Below, in pieces: positions 11,535 to 22,611 of a DNA stretch of 64,000 nt (positions are counted from its first letter, which is position 1; each line of letters opens with the position of its first letter). The notes beneath the pieces are model-generated. The model was not told where the DNA came from and searched no databases. It saw only the letters and a program-made list of their open reading frames with translations. The position numbers and the translations under genes were made by a program. This DNA is from Saussurea involucrata. Its lineage: Eukaryota; Streptophyta; Magnoliopsida; Asterales; Asteraceae. The DNA is taken from positions 94,324,295-94,388,294 of the forward strand of contig CM066327.1 in the NCBI GenBank assembly GCA_033807775.1, in the 5' to 3' direction.

Positions 11535-11639
11535 AAAAAAATATTCAAACTCTTCGTAACAAAAATAATGATATGGTTGTGTGACATGTCGTTTGAGTTC
11601 TAAATAGCATAACAAAAAAAACATTTCCGATATATCTCA

Positions 11640-11667
11640 AAATCTTCGTAAACATGGTCATCTATAT

Positions 11668-11719
<52 letters not shown>

Positions 11720-12060
11720 GGGAAGGTTCAAACGAGGAGCGCACCAAAACGTGAGAACGTGAGGAGCAATTGACAGTTATGAATCACATGTGATTGTCAG
11801 TTGTGGATCACATGTGATTCACAACTGATATGGAGGAGCAATTGACAGTTATGAATCACATATGATTAACAGTTGTGAATCATTAATGATCCGCGACTTG
11901 CCACCTCGCGCCACATCTTGCGCGAATTTTCTATTTGTTCCGATTTTTTAGCAGTTGTTGATCACATGTGATCAGAAGCATGGGAGTGCTCCTCACGTTC
12001 TCTTAAATTGATGCGCTCATCGTTTGAACCCGCCTCTATATATATATATATATATATATG
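11640..12060. mobile_element. MITE with long terminal inverted repeats between TA microsatellites
   Basis: Left end (from about 11718) AGGTTCAAACGAGGAGCGCA, with ACGTGAGAACGTGAGGAGCA further in. The right end near 11990-12036 is the reverse complement with few changes (TGCTCCTCACGTTCTC...GTTTGAACC). The inverted repeats run about 50 bp. The interior holds several copies of a CACATGTGAT palindrome. (CA)n, (TA)n and (GA)n runs lie on the left and (TA)n on the right. The superfamily is uncertain. Confidence 0.7.
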
Positions 12061-13035
12061 AAAATGAACCACTTATGAAAATACATTCTTCCTTTTAAAT
12101 TGTATCTCATTAATTATTAACTGAAGAATTATGTTTATATTATCTTGGTCAAATACTTTTGAAAATATTTATCGCTATCGTGCAACGCACGGGACCCGCT
12201 CTAAATGATATTAGAATAAATTTGATTATTCCATATAAAAGATTTATTAATCGCTAAATGTAATATTAGTGATATCGGGTCTAATGGGAATCCACCAAGA
12301 CTTACCATGGCTAATTATCGTAATGGAAAATCAAAATCATACATTTTATAAACAGTTATAATAAATTTTTTCTCATAGTACATATATCACATTTTTTGTG
12401 GTCAGAGTACAGAAGGAACAAACTATGTCATTCCTAATAGATATGAAGTCAAGGAAAGAGATAGATGGATAAAGGAGGATCTTAAGAAAGTGGCATTTGA
12501 TGATAAAGAAATAAACATTTTAACCAAATCCATTAAACATAGGAATAAAAACAAATATATTAAGCCACAACTGAATAAACCCTAAATCATATATGCATAT
12601 AAATAAAGGATTTGTTGAAGTTTGAAATCAACAAGTTGGATTTAAAAGATTTTAATTTTGCAAAAAAACATGTAATATATTCATTGTAAATAATGTTTGG
12701 GTCAATATCCATATATGCAACAATAGTCATATGGATGCCAAAGCACCTCAGCCCGTCAATTCGTACGTCGACCCAGGCCCAAGGATGGCCCAAGCGCAAT
12801 TTGGTTTGTCCAGCTCGATGCCGAGATTAAAATCCGAAGTCATCCAAATATGCATGCAATTATCCCTTCCACTTTTTCAAGGGCTTATCTAGTTAATTTT
12901 TATTATTCTCCTAGAGTTAGTTGCCTACTATAAATGTTGTTTCCTTTCCCTATAAATATTGTAAACTCTTTTCCAATTAAAGATCATCAGAAAATTTGAC
13001 CAAACACGAGTGTATGTGTGACGAGATTTGTTAGC
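12061..13035. other. Intergenic, possible degenerate LTR
   Basis: AT-rich sequence with no clear gene. A short plus-strand segment near 12420-12580 could be a decayed Gag-like peptide (ERDRWIKEDLKKVAFDD), at low confidence. The end GTTAGCTAGCA at about 13025-13035, directly before a PBS-like TTGGTGCTTTCATTG, suggests that 12.8-13.03 kb is the end of an old gypsy LTR. Confidence 0.35.
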
Positions 13036-13062
13036 TAGCATTGGTGCTTTCATTGCTTCTCC

Positions 13063-14015
13063 ATGCCTCCCCGTCGTGAAACACCTTCCTTCGAGTAATC
13101 CTGGGCTACCATGGACGAGCACCTCACCGCCACTACTGTGTCAAACACCCGCCTAGATAACCTCACTGCCAAAATTGCCAACCAAATCGACGCCTCCCAA
13201 ATAATCTGAGTCGCTTTCATGATTTCAGCCCAAGTCACCAAACAAACTGAAACCACCGCTAATCTTGTTAATGCAATCCTCAAGATCTCTCACGAAAAAC
13301 ATCCTACTCCTCCGAAACAAACGCCACCACTCCATAATGCAGTCACGTCTCTCCCTCCCAAAATCATCTTTCCTTCTTTCGATGGTTTCGACCCCCTTGA
13401 TTGGCTATTCCATGTTGATCAATACTTTCATCTCTATCAGATTCCATCTGACCAACAAATTTCTCTCGCGGTAGTTTACCTCAAGGGTGATGTCATTAGT
13501 TGATATAAGTACCTTCATAGTAACAACCTTCTTGACACATGGGAAAACTTCGCTCGCGCACTACAATTGTGATTTGGTCCTTCCACGTCCTGGAACCACC
13601 AAGCCACCCTATTTAAATTGCGTCAAACGGGTTCCGTGTCAGCCTATCAAACATAATTTGAATGACTTAGCAATTGCATCTTTAGCCTTTCACCCGACGC
13701 ATTACTCAATTGCTTCATCTCGGGTCTTCGCCATGATATCCAAACTGACATTGCTCTTCACCGCCCAACACCCCTAAATCAAGCTATCGGCCTAGCAAAA
13801 TTATCGAAGACAAACTTTCTGAATCCCAACCCCTTCCAACTACAATCCACGACATGCCCCTACCCTCCTCTTTACTCTCAGTAGCCAAACCCCACACCTA
13901 CCACCCCTTCATTACCCACGTCCACAGCCCCAACCTCATCCACCATACCTCTTCGTCACTTTATTCTCGATGAAGCGTAAGCCCTCCGTACCCAAGGACT
14001 TTGTTTCTGATGGCC
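13063..14015 (+). pseudogene. Degenerate Ty3/gypsy gag
   Basis: The plus-strand frame contains a retrotransposon Gag core: FPSFDGFDPLDWLFHVDQYF, then LAVVYLKGD, then decayed segments interrupted by several in-frame stops. The typical W-rich Gag (LKGDAxxW) is altered to a stop near 13501. A PBS-like TTGGTGCTTTCATTG lies at about 13036-13050, upstream. No pol follows. A short sequence at about 14017-14040 (ACACGAGTGTTTGTGT) resembles the pre-PBS region at 13003-13018, suggesting that gag is followed by a scrap of the 3' LTR. Confidence 0.7.
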
Positions 14016-14716
14016 AAAAACACGAGTGTTTGTGTAAAGGAGATTAATCATCTCGAATCGACAACTAATACTATCCCATAAAAACATCTTAGCGTGACGT
14101 CCATCGCTTAAAAACTAACGCTCCAATCCAAGTAGGTGGCTATCAGAGTTAAAACATATGTCCGTTGAAATTGCCCACCCTTGGCCAAGTCATATGATGA
14201 ACATAATGAATTGAATGGTCAATGTTTGTTAGCGTATATAATTCGGTTCCACCACCGGAAGGATGATGTGCATGTGTCCACAACTGAAAAGGAGCCCATT
14301 TTTATCCAAATGGAGAAACTGAAACATAAAAGGAATACTACAAACGGGAAGCACTTTGCCATTTTAAAACTTGAAGAGCCATCAAAGTAATTTTCACCAA
14401 TGTTTCTCCATCAAATTCTTGATTTTAAGACAAATTTCATATCTATATAACAAACTCAACGAGTGCCAACAGGATCCGAATATATGCTAAAACAAGCTGT
14501 TTTTGAAAAAAGATGTTGCGTTGGTGGAACGAAAACGGTCTTAACCACGAAAAAGGAGTCTCACGGATGGCCACAACTTTCAGTTCTTCAGTTTTAGCTC
14601 CTTCATTGCTTTGTATCACTTCCTTCATGTTCTACACGCTTGGATGCATGCATGTTTTTAGCGGGTTGAGTATAATATCCAACTGTCGTAGCATTAACCG
14701 AACAATATTTATAGTT
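14016..14716. other. Intergenic, no feature recognised
   Basis: No domain-bearing frame is seen. The frames at 14181-14390 and 14513-14770 show no recognisable motif. Confidence 0.5.
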
Positions 14717-14732
14717 ACTTCTCTTCCATTTT

Positions 14733-15236
14733 TTTTGGAACGACAGAGTATATTAACAAGCAAAGCCTAGCGAGAAGCTAGGGATACAAATTCGAGGCAA
14801 AAAGAGCGCTCGGGTTACAACACCAATCAGTCCAACTAATGAACTTTCCAAACGGAGCTCTATGCCTAATCCAATGGAAAGCAATGGATTGAATCTCATT
14901 AGCTAGCACAAGGGGACTATCAGACTTATTGCTGAAAACTTTCTTGTTTCTGCTTTTCCAAATAACCCAAAAAACGCACGAATTACCACATCAAGGATCA
15001 ACCTCAGTTTTGGAGTTAACCTGTTGAGGTTTGAAGAATCCAATAGATGCTCCACACCTGAACAATCAACCAGAACCAAATTCCACCATCGGTTCAACGC
15101 TTTTCTGACTTTCTTGGCGCGACTACATTCGATAAACAGATGATGTGACGACTCCAAGTGAAAGTTGCAGAAAACACACTCGTACGACTCCAGCGAGACC
15201 CCTCTGAGTCATAGATTATCTCTCGAGGGAATTCTG
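14733..15236 (-). mobile_element. 5'-truncated LINE copy (zf-RVT end)
   Basis: A poly(T) run at about 14729-14736 is the poly(A) tail of a minus-strand LINE. The TSD ACTTCTCTTCYATTTT lies at 14717-14732 and 15237-15252, with one mismatch. Inside, the minus-strand frame at 15157-14903 reads SSHHLFIECSRAKKVRKAL, as in the zinc-binding region after the RT of plant LINEs, and then RRF-like residues. The 3' end CTAGCTTCTCGCTAG is shared with the LINE ending at 31167, so both belong to the same or sister families. Confidence 0.8.
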
Positions 15237-15252
15237 ACTTCTCTTCTATTTT

Positions 15253-17703
15253 GTTACATTTATACAAAATATTAATCGATCTTGGATTATTTGAAACAGC
15301 CGAAAATTAAATAAAATTGATGATGGAGAAAGAAAAATATAACATTGATGTAGGCCAGATTTGGAAGAAGGAAGATCCATGGAGCTGGCTCACAACTTTA
15401 TTGCTCAAATCACAAAATCCATGTTGAAAGGTGGTCAGGTGAAGCTCAAATTCTCACCTAAATGGACCTTGAGACCTGTAAAATGTCAAGTGGCTTTATT
15501 ACAAGTTGTGGTATACCTTTTCTTTTCATAATCATACTCATACTTATAATTATAATTATTATTTATAATACATATTCATCATTTTAAATACGTACAACAT
15601 TTTGATGTATAATTAAATAAATCTTTCTTCATAAATAATACAATATATATAGGAGATCATTTAATATGATGAACTTCAGAAAACTTATGAATGGAATTGA
15701 TACATTGTAAAGAAAATAACTATTAACCAAGTTCTAATGAGTTACATAGAATATAAATTTTATTAAAATTAGGATATATATTGTTGTACAGCATTTTCAT
15801 TTTATTAGAATATAGTAATTAAATTGCATCAAAATAGAATCTGTATTGTTTAGGTATTTATTTTTTAATTAGATATATAATTGTTTACAATATTTGCATT
15901 TATAAAGCTGGATTATGCTTTCTAATTGTATTAAAAACTTATATAATACATTTTTCAATATTTGCTTTTGAATGTAAGTTTTTCAAAATAAGGAAAAAGA
16001 AATAAATTAAAGTAATTTTGGGTTTGATATAATTTAATCTAAAAAAGGTTAGATTCCAACATTTCAAATGGATGGAAATTAAAAGTTGTTACAAATAATT
16101 TGGATTCCAAGTTTCAAAGTATTACAAGTCAGTTTTATGAAGAATATGAATCTGGTTAGCACTAATCATATATGTGTACGTTCCTATGAAAAAGGTTCGA
16201 TAATCATGTATGTGTACGTTCCTATGAAAAAGGTTGGAATAGGAGGAGTACACCATACAATACTAATGTGTCTTTAGATGTTTCACATAAAACAATTTTG
16301 CTTTTAATTATAAAGTGAATTTTGATTTTTATATTTTATAATTAAAGATAAAATATATATATGAAATTAGACATCTATTTTAAAAACTAACACTTGTTTA
16401 AGAAAAGCTAAAATAATGATAGATATAATCACTTATTGAAGTATGATTTTAAAATGTAAATTATTAGGTAAAAGTAATGGAGTTTCTATATAAGGAAATC
16501 AGGTGGGTTGCCATTTTCGGAAAGTTTTGTCAGGTAATTCGTGCACATAGTGTGCTTGCAACTTGCAGCTTCTGGTTGTGTGAAACAGAGGAAAAACAAA
16601 CCCTTTCCTTTGTCCGTCTTTAAGAACAGTCAAAGACTGAAGTTTCATTGGTCAATGTGCCCACCTCTATTTTCTTTGCCAGCAATATATATGTTTTTTA
16701 CATCTTTTAATTCATTATTAGGAACTAATTAATCCAAATATTCTAATATAAATACATTGTAATAAAGTTTTTGCAAATCCATTCTAACAAAAAATGGGTG
16801 TTTTTGAACCTTTATAAGATAATAAATATTGGAGATTATATAACGTTTTTCTAACAAGTTATTATGATGAAACTAATGGATCGTTTACTAAATGCTTACT
16901 CGGGTAAGTGTTTACCAAGTTGCATTACCTTACTGTATGAATATGGTAAGGACCAAAAATCTTACCCGAATAAACGTTTGATAAACGGACTCTAAGTGAT
17001 CTAACAAGTTGTATTAACAAAGTTGGACAATAAATCAAGACTCAAAAACTAAATCGTTTATATTCATTTTTTGTGAAACACTTATGAAAAATGTTATAGA
17101 TTATTGTTTATGTATAAAACTTGTTATATAAGATATTTTTCACAGAAGTATTAATCCATATAGAATCACAACTTCTTCTAGTATTGTCTTTATACGTTGT
17201 CATATTTTACTTATATATGTTGAATCAAATAAGTTCGTCGATAGAACATGTTAGGTCACCTAACTTCGTTCTAACAACAACTTATTGTAACGTTGTTGTA
17301 TAAGACATATATTTGTTAATTTTAGAGTAAATTAGATGTTTCATCCCTATAGTTAGGTGTTTTTAACATTCTTTTGTCTTTTTTAGGAAATATCAATGGA
17401 ACGTGTCCTTTTGGTTGCATTTTTTAATGACTTAAATTTCTATTGTTGCATATTTTTAATTAGTTGGGTTTCTATGATTACAGTATTTTTATAAGTTTTG
17501 GCCCCTAAATAAATCAGGTTGTGGTTGTATTAAGAATCCTACTCGTTGTACAAATTCAACTACAACGACACGATCTATTGAACTTTTAAAACCGGGACAA
17601 TGACTGTTAAAACATATAATAGGGCCGAAACATGCGATTAGTTAACTCTTTAACTTTATAAAGAAAAGGTCCTATATATTAGGTACTTTGTTATGATGCC
17701 CAA
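15253..17703. other. AT-rich intergenic stretch
   Basis: No gene is recognised. It includes a roughly 35-bp tandem duplication at about 16168-16232 (ATATGTGTACGTTCCTATGA-like, twice) and a MITE-like hairpin at 16879-16996. The frames at 16086-16277, 16541-16732 and 17121-17303 lack motifs. Confidence 0.5.
16879..16996. mobile_element. Short hAT-type MITE candidate
   Basis: Left GGATCGTTTACTAAATG and right CGTTTGATAAACGGACTC are imperfect inverted repeats. Inside them GGGTAAG pairs with CTTACCC. Total length is about 118 bp. A clear TSD was not found. Confidence 0.4.
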
Positions 17704-17714
17704 TGATGATTGGT

Positions 17715-17896
17715 GTTTTTTTTAAGGGTGTCCTAGGCTATGCCTAGTTTAATCCTTTGACAAATTATGGCGGTAAGACATCAGCCCTGAACGTCAGTGG
17801 CCACAAGTTGTGTATGTCTGGATTAGAACCCTTGGCAGATGGGATATTCCGCCACATCCCCCAGGGCCTTAACGAGTACGCCATAGCCGTTGTGGT
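17715..17896 (-). mobile_element. tRNA-derived SINE (minus strand)
   Basis: A body of about 182 bp is flanked by an 11-bp TSD, TGATGATTGGT (17704-17714 and 17897-17907). A poly(T) run at 17715-17723 is the tail. On the minus strand a box A-like TGGCGTACTCGTTAAGG and a box B-like GGTTCTAATCC lie near the 5' end. The family differs from the SINE at 11400. Confidence 0.75.
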
Positions 17897-17984
17897 TGAT
17901 GATTGGTATTATGAAAAACCCATTTTATAGTAACAATTTATGTGGGTTTTTGGAATTTTCTAAAAAGTAATTAGCACAAAACGT

Positions 17985-17990
17985 TTTATT
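17985..17990 (-). terminator. Putative poly(A) signal of the WOX gene
   Basis: AATAAA on the minus strand, about 120 bp after the stop codon of the WOX gene, in an AT-rich context. Confidence 0.4.
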
Positions 17991-18110
17991 GATTGTACAC
18001 ACAAGCATGCTTGATTATTTATGGAAACGTAATAGGCATGCTTAATACAAACTCAAGGACAGCAATCACACACACTTAATTTGGTATAGATCTATATAGA
18101 GATGTATAGA

Positions 18111-18304
18111 TTAACAAATTTTGCTTACTAAGAAGTAGCTTTCACCGTGTTGCAACCCACTCGTGCAAACCCCGTACTCACTGAGTGGCACCGGCACGCC
18201 AGATGGGTGCACGAGCATCAAATCTTCACCGAACAAAGCTTTCATGTTAAACGGGCCGCTTTCCACCTCCGTTGGAACTCCATTGATGAACACCGTGATC
18301 ACTC
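18111..18304 (-). CDS. WOX11/12-like: WOX11/12-type homeobox gene, exon 2
   Basis: The last exon encodes the C-terminal part conserved in the WOX11/12 group: ITVFINGVPTEV, FGEDLMLVHPSGVPVP and LQHGESYFLV. A consensus acceptor TTTCAG directly precedes 18304. Splicing from the donor at 18972/18971 joins phase-1 ends into a glycine codon and keeps the frame to the stop at 18111. The combined CDS is 876 bp (291 residues), close to Arabidopsis WOX11/12. This exon is missing from the second WOX copy at 27542-28217. Confidence 0.88.
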
Positions 18305-18363
18305 CTGAAACTTCAAATAATTAAATCTCAATATAGGAATTTTCTGGTCATTTCTTTTTGAAG

Positions 18364-18412
<49 letters not shown>

Positions 18413-18971
18413 AATTAAAACCCAAATATATTTATTGACGTTGGAACCCTCTATCTGTGAGGTTGTGTTACCAGGACATACCATTGGGCTAAACGCCCTT
18501 CGGTGATTAAAAAACACATCAAGTATAATTAATTAGATGTATTTCATGAACCTATACCTGAGATTGTTTCATTTACTGAAATGGGGGAGCTTTATTTTAT
18601 AATTATTATTTTTTGTTTTACAAATTTAATGAGTTTCAGAGACATTTAGTTACCATTTTTTTTCAGTATAAGAATTTTTTGATGAGAGCTATATTTATAA
18701 TTTGGGAACATCAAGTAATTTATCAAATTAATTTATCTTGGTATGAAATTATAATATATATATATAGCAGTTTTTGCATACAAGAATTGCGAAGAGGGTT
18801 TTCTTTTATTTCAGATGGAGAAGGTAATTCCTTAGAAAACACCTCGTATAGATAATAGATATATAAATTTGTGTCGTTTGCATGAATCCAGTGGTGGGTT
18901 TAATTAAGGGATTGAAGATGTGGTGGATAAAGTTAAAAGGAGATACATCTACTTGAAGTAATTAACCCTAC
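18305..18971 (-). other. WOX intron
   Basis: GT...AG intron of 667 bp, inferred from the donor GTAGGG and acceptor TTTCAG. It contains a (TA)n microsatellite at about 18367-18407. A stretch near 18436-18505 contains a GGAACCCTCT word that may be a SINE scrap. The duplication breakpoint (about 18889) lies inside this intron. Confidence 0.8.
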
Positions 18972-19653
18972 CAAATTCATAATGGACTTTTGAAGTATCT
19001 AAATGCTGGAAAGTACTTGAAGCCATGGAATTAGGGTTTTGCTCTATTTCTTGGAAACTAACAGCTTGACTAGAAACCGGATAGATCTCGTCAGCACCAC
19101 CCAGCCGTAAAGAAGTCGAAGAACAAGAAGAGCTGGAACCCGCAAGTGGTGACAAAGATTGTAGCATGGGAAAGAAACTAGGGTTTTGCATAACAAACCC
19201 TTGTGTGGTTGTGGTGTAGACAGTATCTTGATACTGAATTGCACCACAACCACCACTACCCCTTCCGCCGTCACCACCGCCGCTACCACCACCACTTACA
19301 CATCTTGTAACCATTGATGATGATTGTTGTTGTTCGCTGGTTACAAGGCTGGCCTGAATCTGGCGCTGCCGCCTGCGAGATCTGGAACGGCGGTTCTGAA
19401 ACCAGTAGAAAACATTGGCATCGCCAACTGAACCGAATTTTTCGAGCAGCTTCCTGATCTTGACGGTTTCATCCTTGGGAGGATTAACCATTCCACTGTT
19501 GAAGATGGATTCGAGTATAAGAATCTGTTCAGGCTTAGGGGTCCATCTTGACCTGACTGGTTCAGGATTTCTTTCAAGACATTGGGTTGTTGGACTGGTG
19601 GGGGTTGGGGTTGGGGTTGGGGTTTGAGTTTGAGCTTGAGCTTGATCTTCCAT
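18972..19653 (-). CDS. WOX11/12-like: WOX11/12-type homeobox gene, exon 1 (homeodomain)
   Basis: This is a nuclear transcription factor of the WUSCHEL-related homeobox family. In Arabidopsis and rice, WOX11/12 members act in founder-cell and crown/adventitious root programmes downstream of auxin. The ATG at 19653 is followed by a low-complexity QAQTQTPTP stretch. Then comes a WOX homeodomain at about residues 33-100: SRWTPKPEQILILESIF, NPPKDETVKIRKLLEKFG and the recognition helix NVFYWFQNRRSRSRRRQRQ. Ser/Gly-rich regions follow. The WOX11/12-specific C-terminus lies in exon 2. The apparent continuation to 18949 (VNYFK and stop) is intron read-through. Identity is strong; orthology to 11 versus 12 cannot be decided. 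Confidence 0.9.
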
Positions 19654-19798
19654 GACTTTGAGACAAGAAAGCAGCGGTAGAATACTTCAAGATTAGGCTG
19701 TGTTGGGAAAGAACAAAAGCCTATAAAAATATTGGAGAGCACATGAACGTACAGAAGTAGAGAGGTTACACATGAATTTGTAAGCAAATGGGTGTTTG

Positions 19799-19805
19799 TT
19801 TATAG
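19799..19805 (-). promoter_or_regulatory. Candidate TATA box of the WOX gene
   Basis: CTATAAA on the minus strand, about 147 bp upstream of the ATG. A G-box-like ACGTGGC (minus strand) lies about 25-35 bp further upstream, near 19830. The same sites are retained in the duplicated copy. Confidence 0.4.
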
Positions 19806-20382
19806 TATTTAAAATGCCAAGGGAGAGCGCCACGTTTCAACATATCCTTCTTATATACGACGGGTTGGCATCACCTTACGTCATTACTTGTTTATTTAAC
19901 TCATTTTCTTGTTACTTAAAAAACATTCAAGCACACCTAGGGTCCAATATTTTAACTGATTGGGGATCCAAGGGGTATCAAAGAAAACCGAAAACCAAAT
20001 AACTATTCTGAACGAAACGATTTTGGATTATTCGGTTTACGGGTTAAAATTTTCAGTTAACCAAATAAGGTATGTTTTAGTTTCTATTACTTTTGTTATC
20101 AGATCGGTTAATTAACCGAAGAGCAAATTGTACTAGCTATTATTTTTATATAATGTCCTAGTTGTATTGTTTGAACATACATAAAGTAAACGTTAGGTGA
20201 TTTGATTTATCTTTTACCTAAAAGAACAAGAAATTGAGATATATTAAGAAAAACGTCAACCAATGTAGCATTGTCCCATGATTGCAAGAACTTGCAGCAG
20301 TATCAAAACAATCAATGTGCCCCGCGCGGGGGTGGGGGTTGCGGGACTGTTAGGGGCTGTTTACCAAACTTTCTATTAAGTC

Positions 20383-20670
20383 AATGTGCATCTATGGAGG
20401 GTACTGCAGGAGCGGCTGGCTACCAAAGACAATCTGTTAAAAAGGGGTATTCACATCGATTCTGATGTTTGCCCATGCTGCGTGTCACACCAGGAGAATA
20501 CTACTCATTTATTTGTGCAGTGCTCTACAACGCGGGAGGTGGGAGCTCGACTTCCTCAATGGTGGAGAATTTGGCCGGTGGCGGTGAACTCGGTGTATGA
20601 TATGTGGACGACCGTACAACAAACGGTTACTCATAGGCGGAGTAAGGAGGTTGCAAAAGTAGTTTGTATG
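20383..20670 (+). pseudogene. LINE zf-RVT fragment, 5' part (copy A)
   Basis: The plus-strand frame reads LWRVLQERLATKDNLLKRGI, then CPCCVSHQENTTHLFVQC, a zinc-binding (zf-RVT) region typical of plant LINE ORF2 C-termini. It is interrupted at 20670 by the gypsy LTR. The remainder continues, after the last LTR, at 30913. The LINE lacks RT and endonuclease, so it is 5'-truncated. Confidence 0.75.
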
Positions 20671-22348
20671 TGTAATAACCAGGTATTTTATCTAAGTTAA
20701 ATTTGGAATTTTATAAATCTTTATGTTAATGTTTTTATGGAGTTAGGAGTTAAGGGATAAGTCTTAATTATTACTTGGAAGTTGGGGTAAGTTTTGCCAT
20801 TTGAGAGAAACTTGGGGTTTAATTGGTCAATTAGACCAAACTTGATACCATGACCGACTTTGGTATGTCAAGTGGGAAATGATGTCTTCATTTAGTTAAA
20901 AATAAAAATATCTTAAATCCATGTGAGTGTGTGTGTTTCTTGGTTGAGAGAAAACGAGAGAAAGAAAGAGAGCAAGATTGAAAGAGTTTAAGGAAAGAAG
21001 AAGAAGGAACTTCAAGATTTTCTGCTATTGTGATTCTGTACCAATCAGTAGTAATCAAGGTAAACCATCCCTACCTTAATTGTATTTCTAATTCCTTAAG
21101 TTGTTCTTGAAGATACTAGTTAGGTTCTTGGTGGGTTATGTTAAATATAGATGTTTTGAGGAATTTGAGTTTATGGGTAGGTTGTGTTAATGGTCTTAAA
21201 CAATTCTGCATCTTTATAGCAACATGCATAGTATAAAAACTGCAAAATCTGGGTTTTAGGATGAAGCAGTGGACTGAGACATTCATCGGAGTCGCAATAG
21301 ACGACTGCGACATTCAACGAAGTCGCAACAGTTGGTTGCGACTTGGCATTGAAGTCGCAATGGTCATTTGCGACTTGGCTTGGAATCGCAGTAGTTGATT
21401 GCGATTCGGGTTTGGGATCGCAATAGTGGGTTGCGACTCCAGGGTGGAATCGCAATAGTTGATTGCGACTTAGGGTGGAATCGCAATAAGAGGTTGCGAC
21501 TTAGTACTGTTCATTACCGTTGCGACTTGTACTGTTCATTGCGATTTCATGATATTTTGGGTTGCGACTTAAGTTGAGAATCTTGTAAAGTTTAAGTGTT
21601 AAAAGAGATATTTGGTACTTGTGATTTCAGATTCAGTGAAGGGTGGAAATACGCGATCTTAACTTGGGAAAGCTTTTGTGATAAACATTTCAGGTGAGTT
21701 TTACGTTAAAAAGTATTTTACTGGAATACATTACGAGAATAATAAATATTTGATATGTGGTATGAATATGTCATACGTGGGTGATTATAATATATTGAGA
21801 TATTATAATTACGTGAGTATTATATAAGAATATAATACGTGGCCGGGCTTTGGACCGGTGTGTTAAATTGGCTCGCAACCAATTGATATTGGCCATTGGT
21901 GGAGGGATAAGGGGAATGAGACAGGTATGTTGTGTAAATTGTATTTGGTATTAATTTACGTGTGATGTATGTGTATTTATATAAAGAGTGTTTATATAAA
22001 TGAATTTTTAATGATTTTCAAATGTCAGGGATTTACTCACTATACCTTAGGTCTAACCCTCATTTTTGTTTTAAAAATCTGTATTCCAGGTGGTGGTACC
22101 AGTAAGAGTAAATGATTAGATTACTTGGAGGATAGCTATGTGGAATGATGATCATTATGAAGTTGATGATACTTTTGTACTTAAATTTCAGTTATTAGCT
22201 ATTATCAGACCTAAATGAGATCAAGTTTGTACTGAATTTTATATTGGTTAGATCAGACTTTGGGACCAAATGTGTAATGTGAATGATTTTGTTGAAACTC
22301 TGTTATGAATTGTATGTTATATGTATATTTGTTTTGCGGGATGTTACA
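20671..22348 (+). repeat. 5' LTR of the gypsy element
   Basis: 1678 bp with TGTAA...TTACA termini. It contains the hairpin-repeat array at 21289-21570. It differs from the LTR at 29236-30912 at roughly seven to ten positions by eye. Confidence 0.95.
21289..21570. repeat. Array of TCGCAA/TTGCGA inverted units in the LTR
   Basis: About seven units of 32-33 bp. Each starts with (A)GTCGCAA or ATCGCAA and carries TTGCGACT or TTGCGATT about 10 bp later, so each unit can fold as a small hairpin. A looser tail ends at about 21570. The same array is at 29854-30135 in the solo LTR. Confidence 0.9.
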
Positions 22349-22350
22349 GA

Positions 22351-22362
22351 TGGTATCAGAGC
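22351..22362 (+). other. Primer binding site of the gypsy element
   Basis: TGGTATCAGAGC, two bases after the LTR end; complementary to the 3' end of initiator tRNA-Met. Confidence 0.92.
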
Positions 22363-22611
22363 CCTAGTTTAAGGGATTTAGGTATTAGTATCTGTACCTA
22401 GACTTAAACTGCATGTGAAGTAGGATGTCCCGATTAAATTAGAACCTGGGGATATTAAGTATAAAAGGTAGAAGGAACATCATGTAAGGTAATTTCAAAT
22501 TACACCAGGCCAGTGTAATTATGATTTTACAGGTACATGTTTGAACTGGAATATCTTATTATATGGGGTATGTGCTTATGTGTGTATATTAACCTTGTTT
22601 GAATCCACAGA

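Larger units (their letters stand above)
18889..20670. repeat. Segmental duplication, copy A (WOX exon 1, promoter, flank)
   Basis: About 1.78 kb matching 27457-29235 nearly base for base. It covers the last 82 bp of intron next to exon 1, exon 1, the upstream region, the left end of a hAT-like element and the 5' part of a LINE fragment. The similarity continues through the following LTR. By eye about a dozen substitutions or indels separate the copies. Confidence 0.95.

Noticed and set aside
12185..12205. CGTGCAACGCACGGG word as a Helitron end
   Set aside because: No CTAG-type terminus or hairpin in the right place; word is common in plant MITE remnants.
17770..17895. Minus-strand tRNA-like sequence
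   Set aside because: Same reasons: TSD, poly(A) tail and non-tRNA body indicate a SINE.
18367..18407. (TA)n run as a functional element of the WOX intron
   Set aside because: Ordinary microsatellite; no further support.
19341..19787. 146-148-aa minus-strand frames overlapping the WOX homeodomain (also 27911-28351)
   Set aside because: Alternative frame of the WOX exon; no domain and shared only because of the duplication.
21289..21570. Regular 32-33 bp repeats with spacer-like parts, superficially like a CRISPR array
   Set aside because: Plant LTR context, units palindromic and degenerate, no cas genes; both copies are within LTRs.
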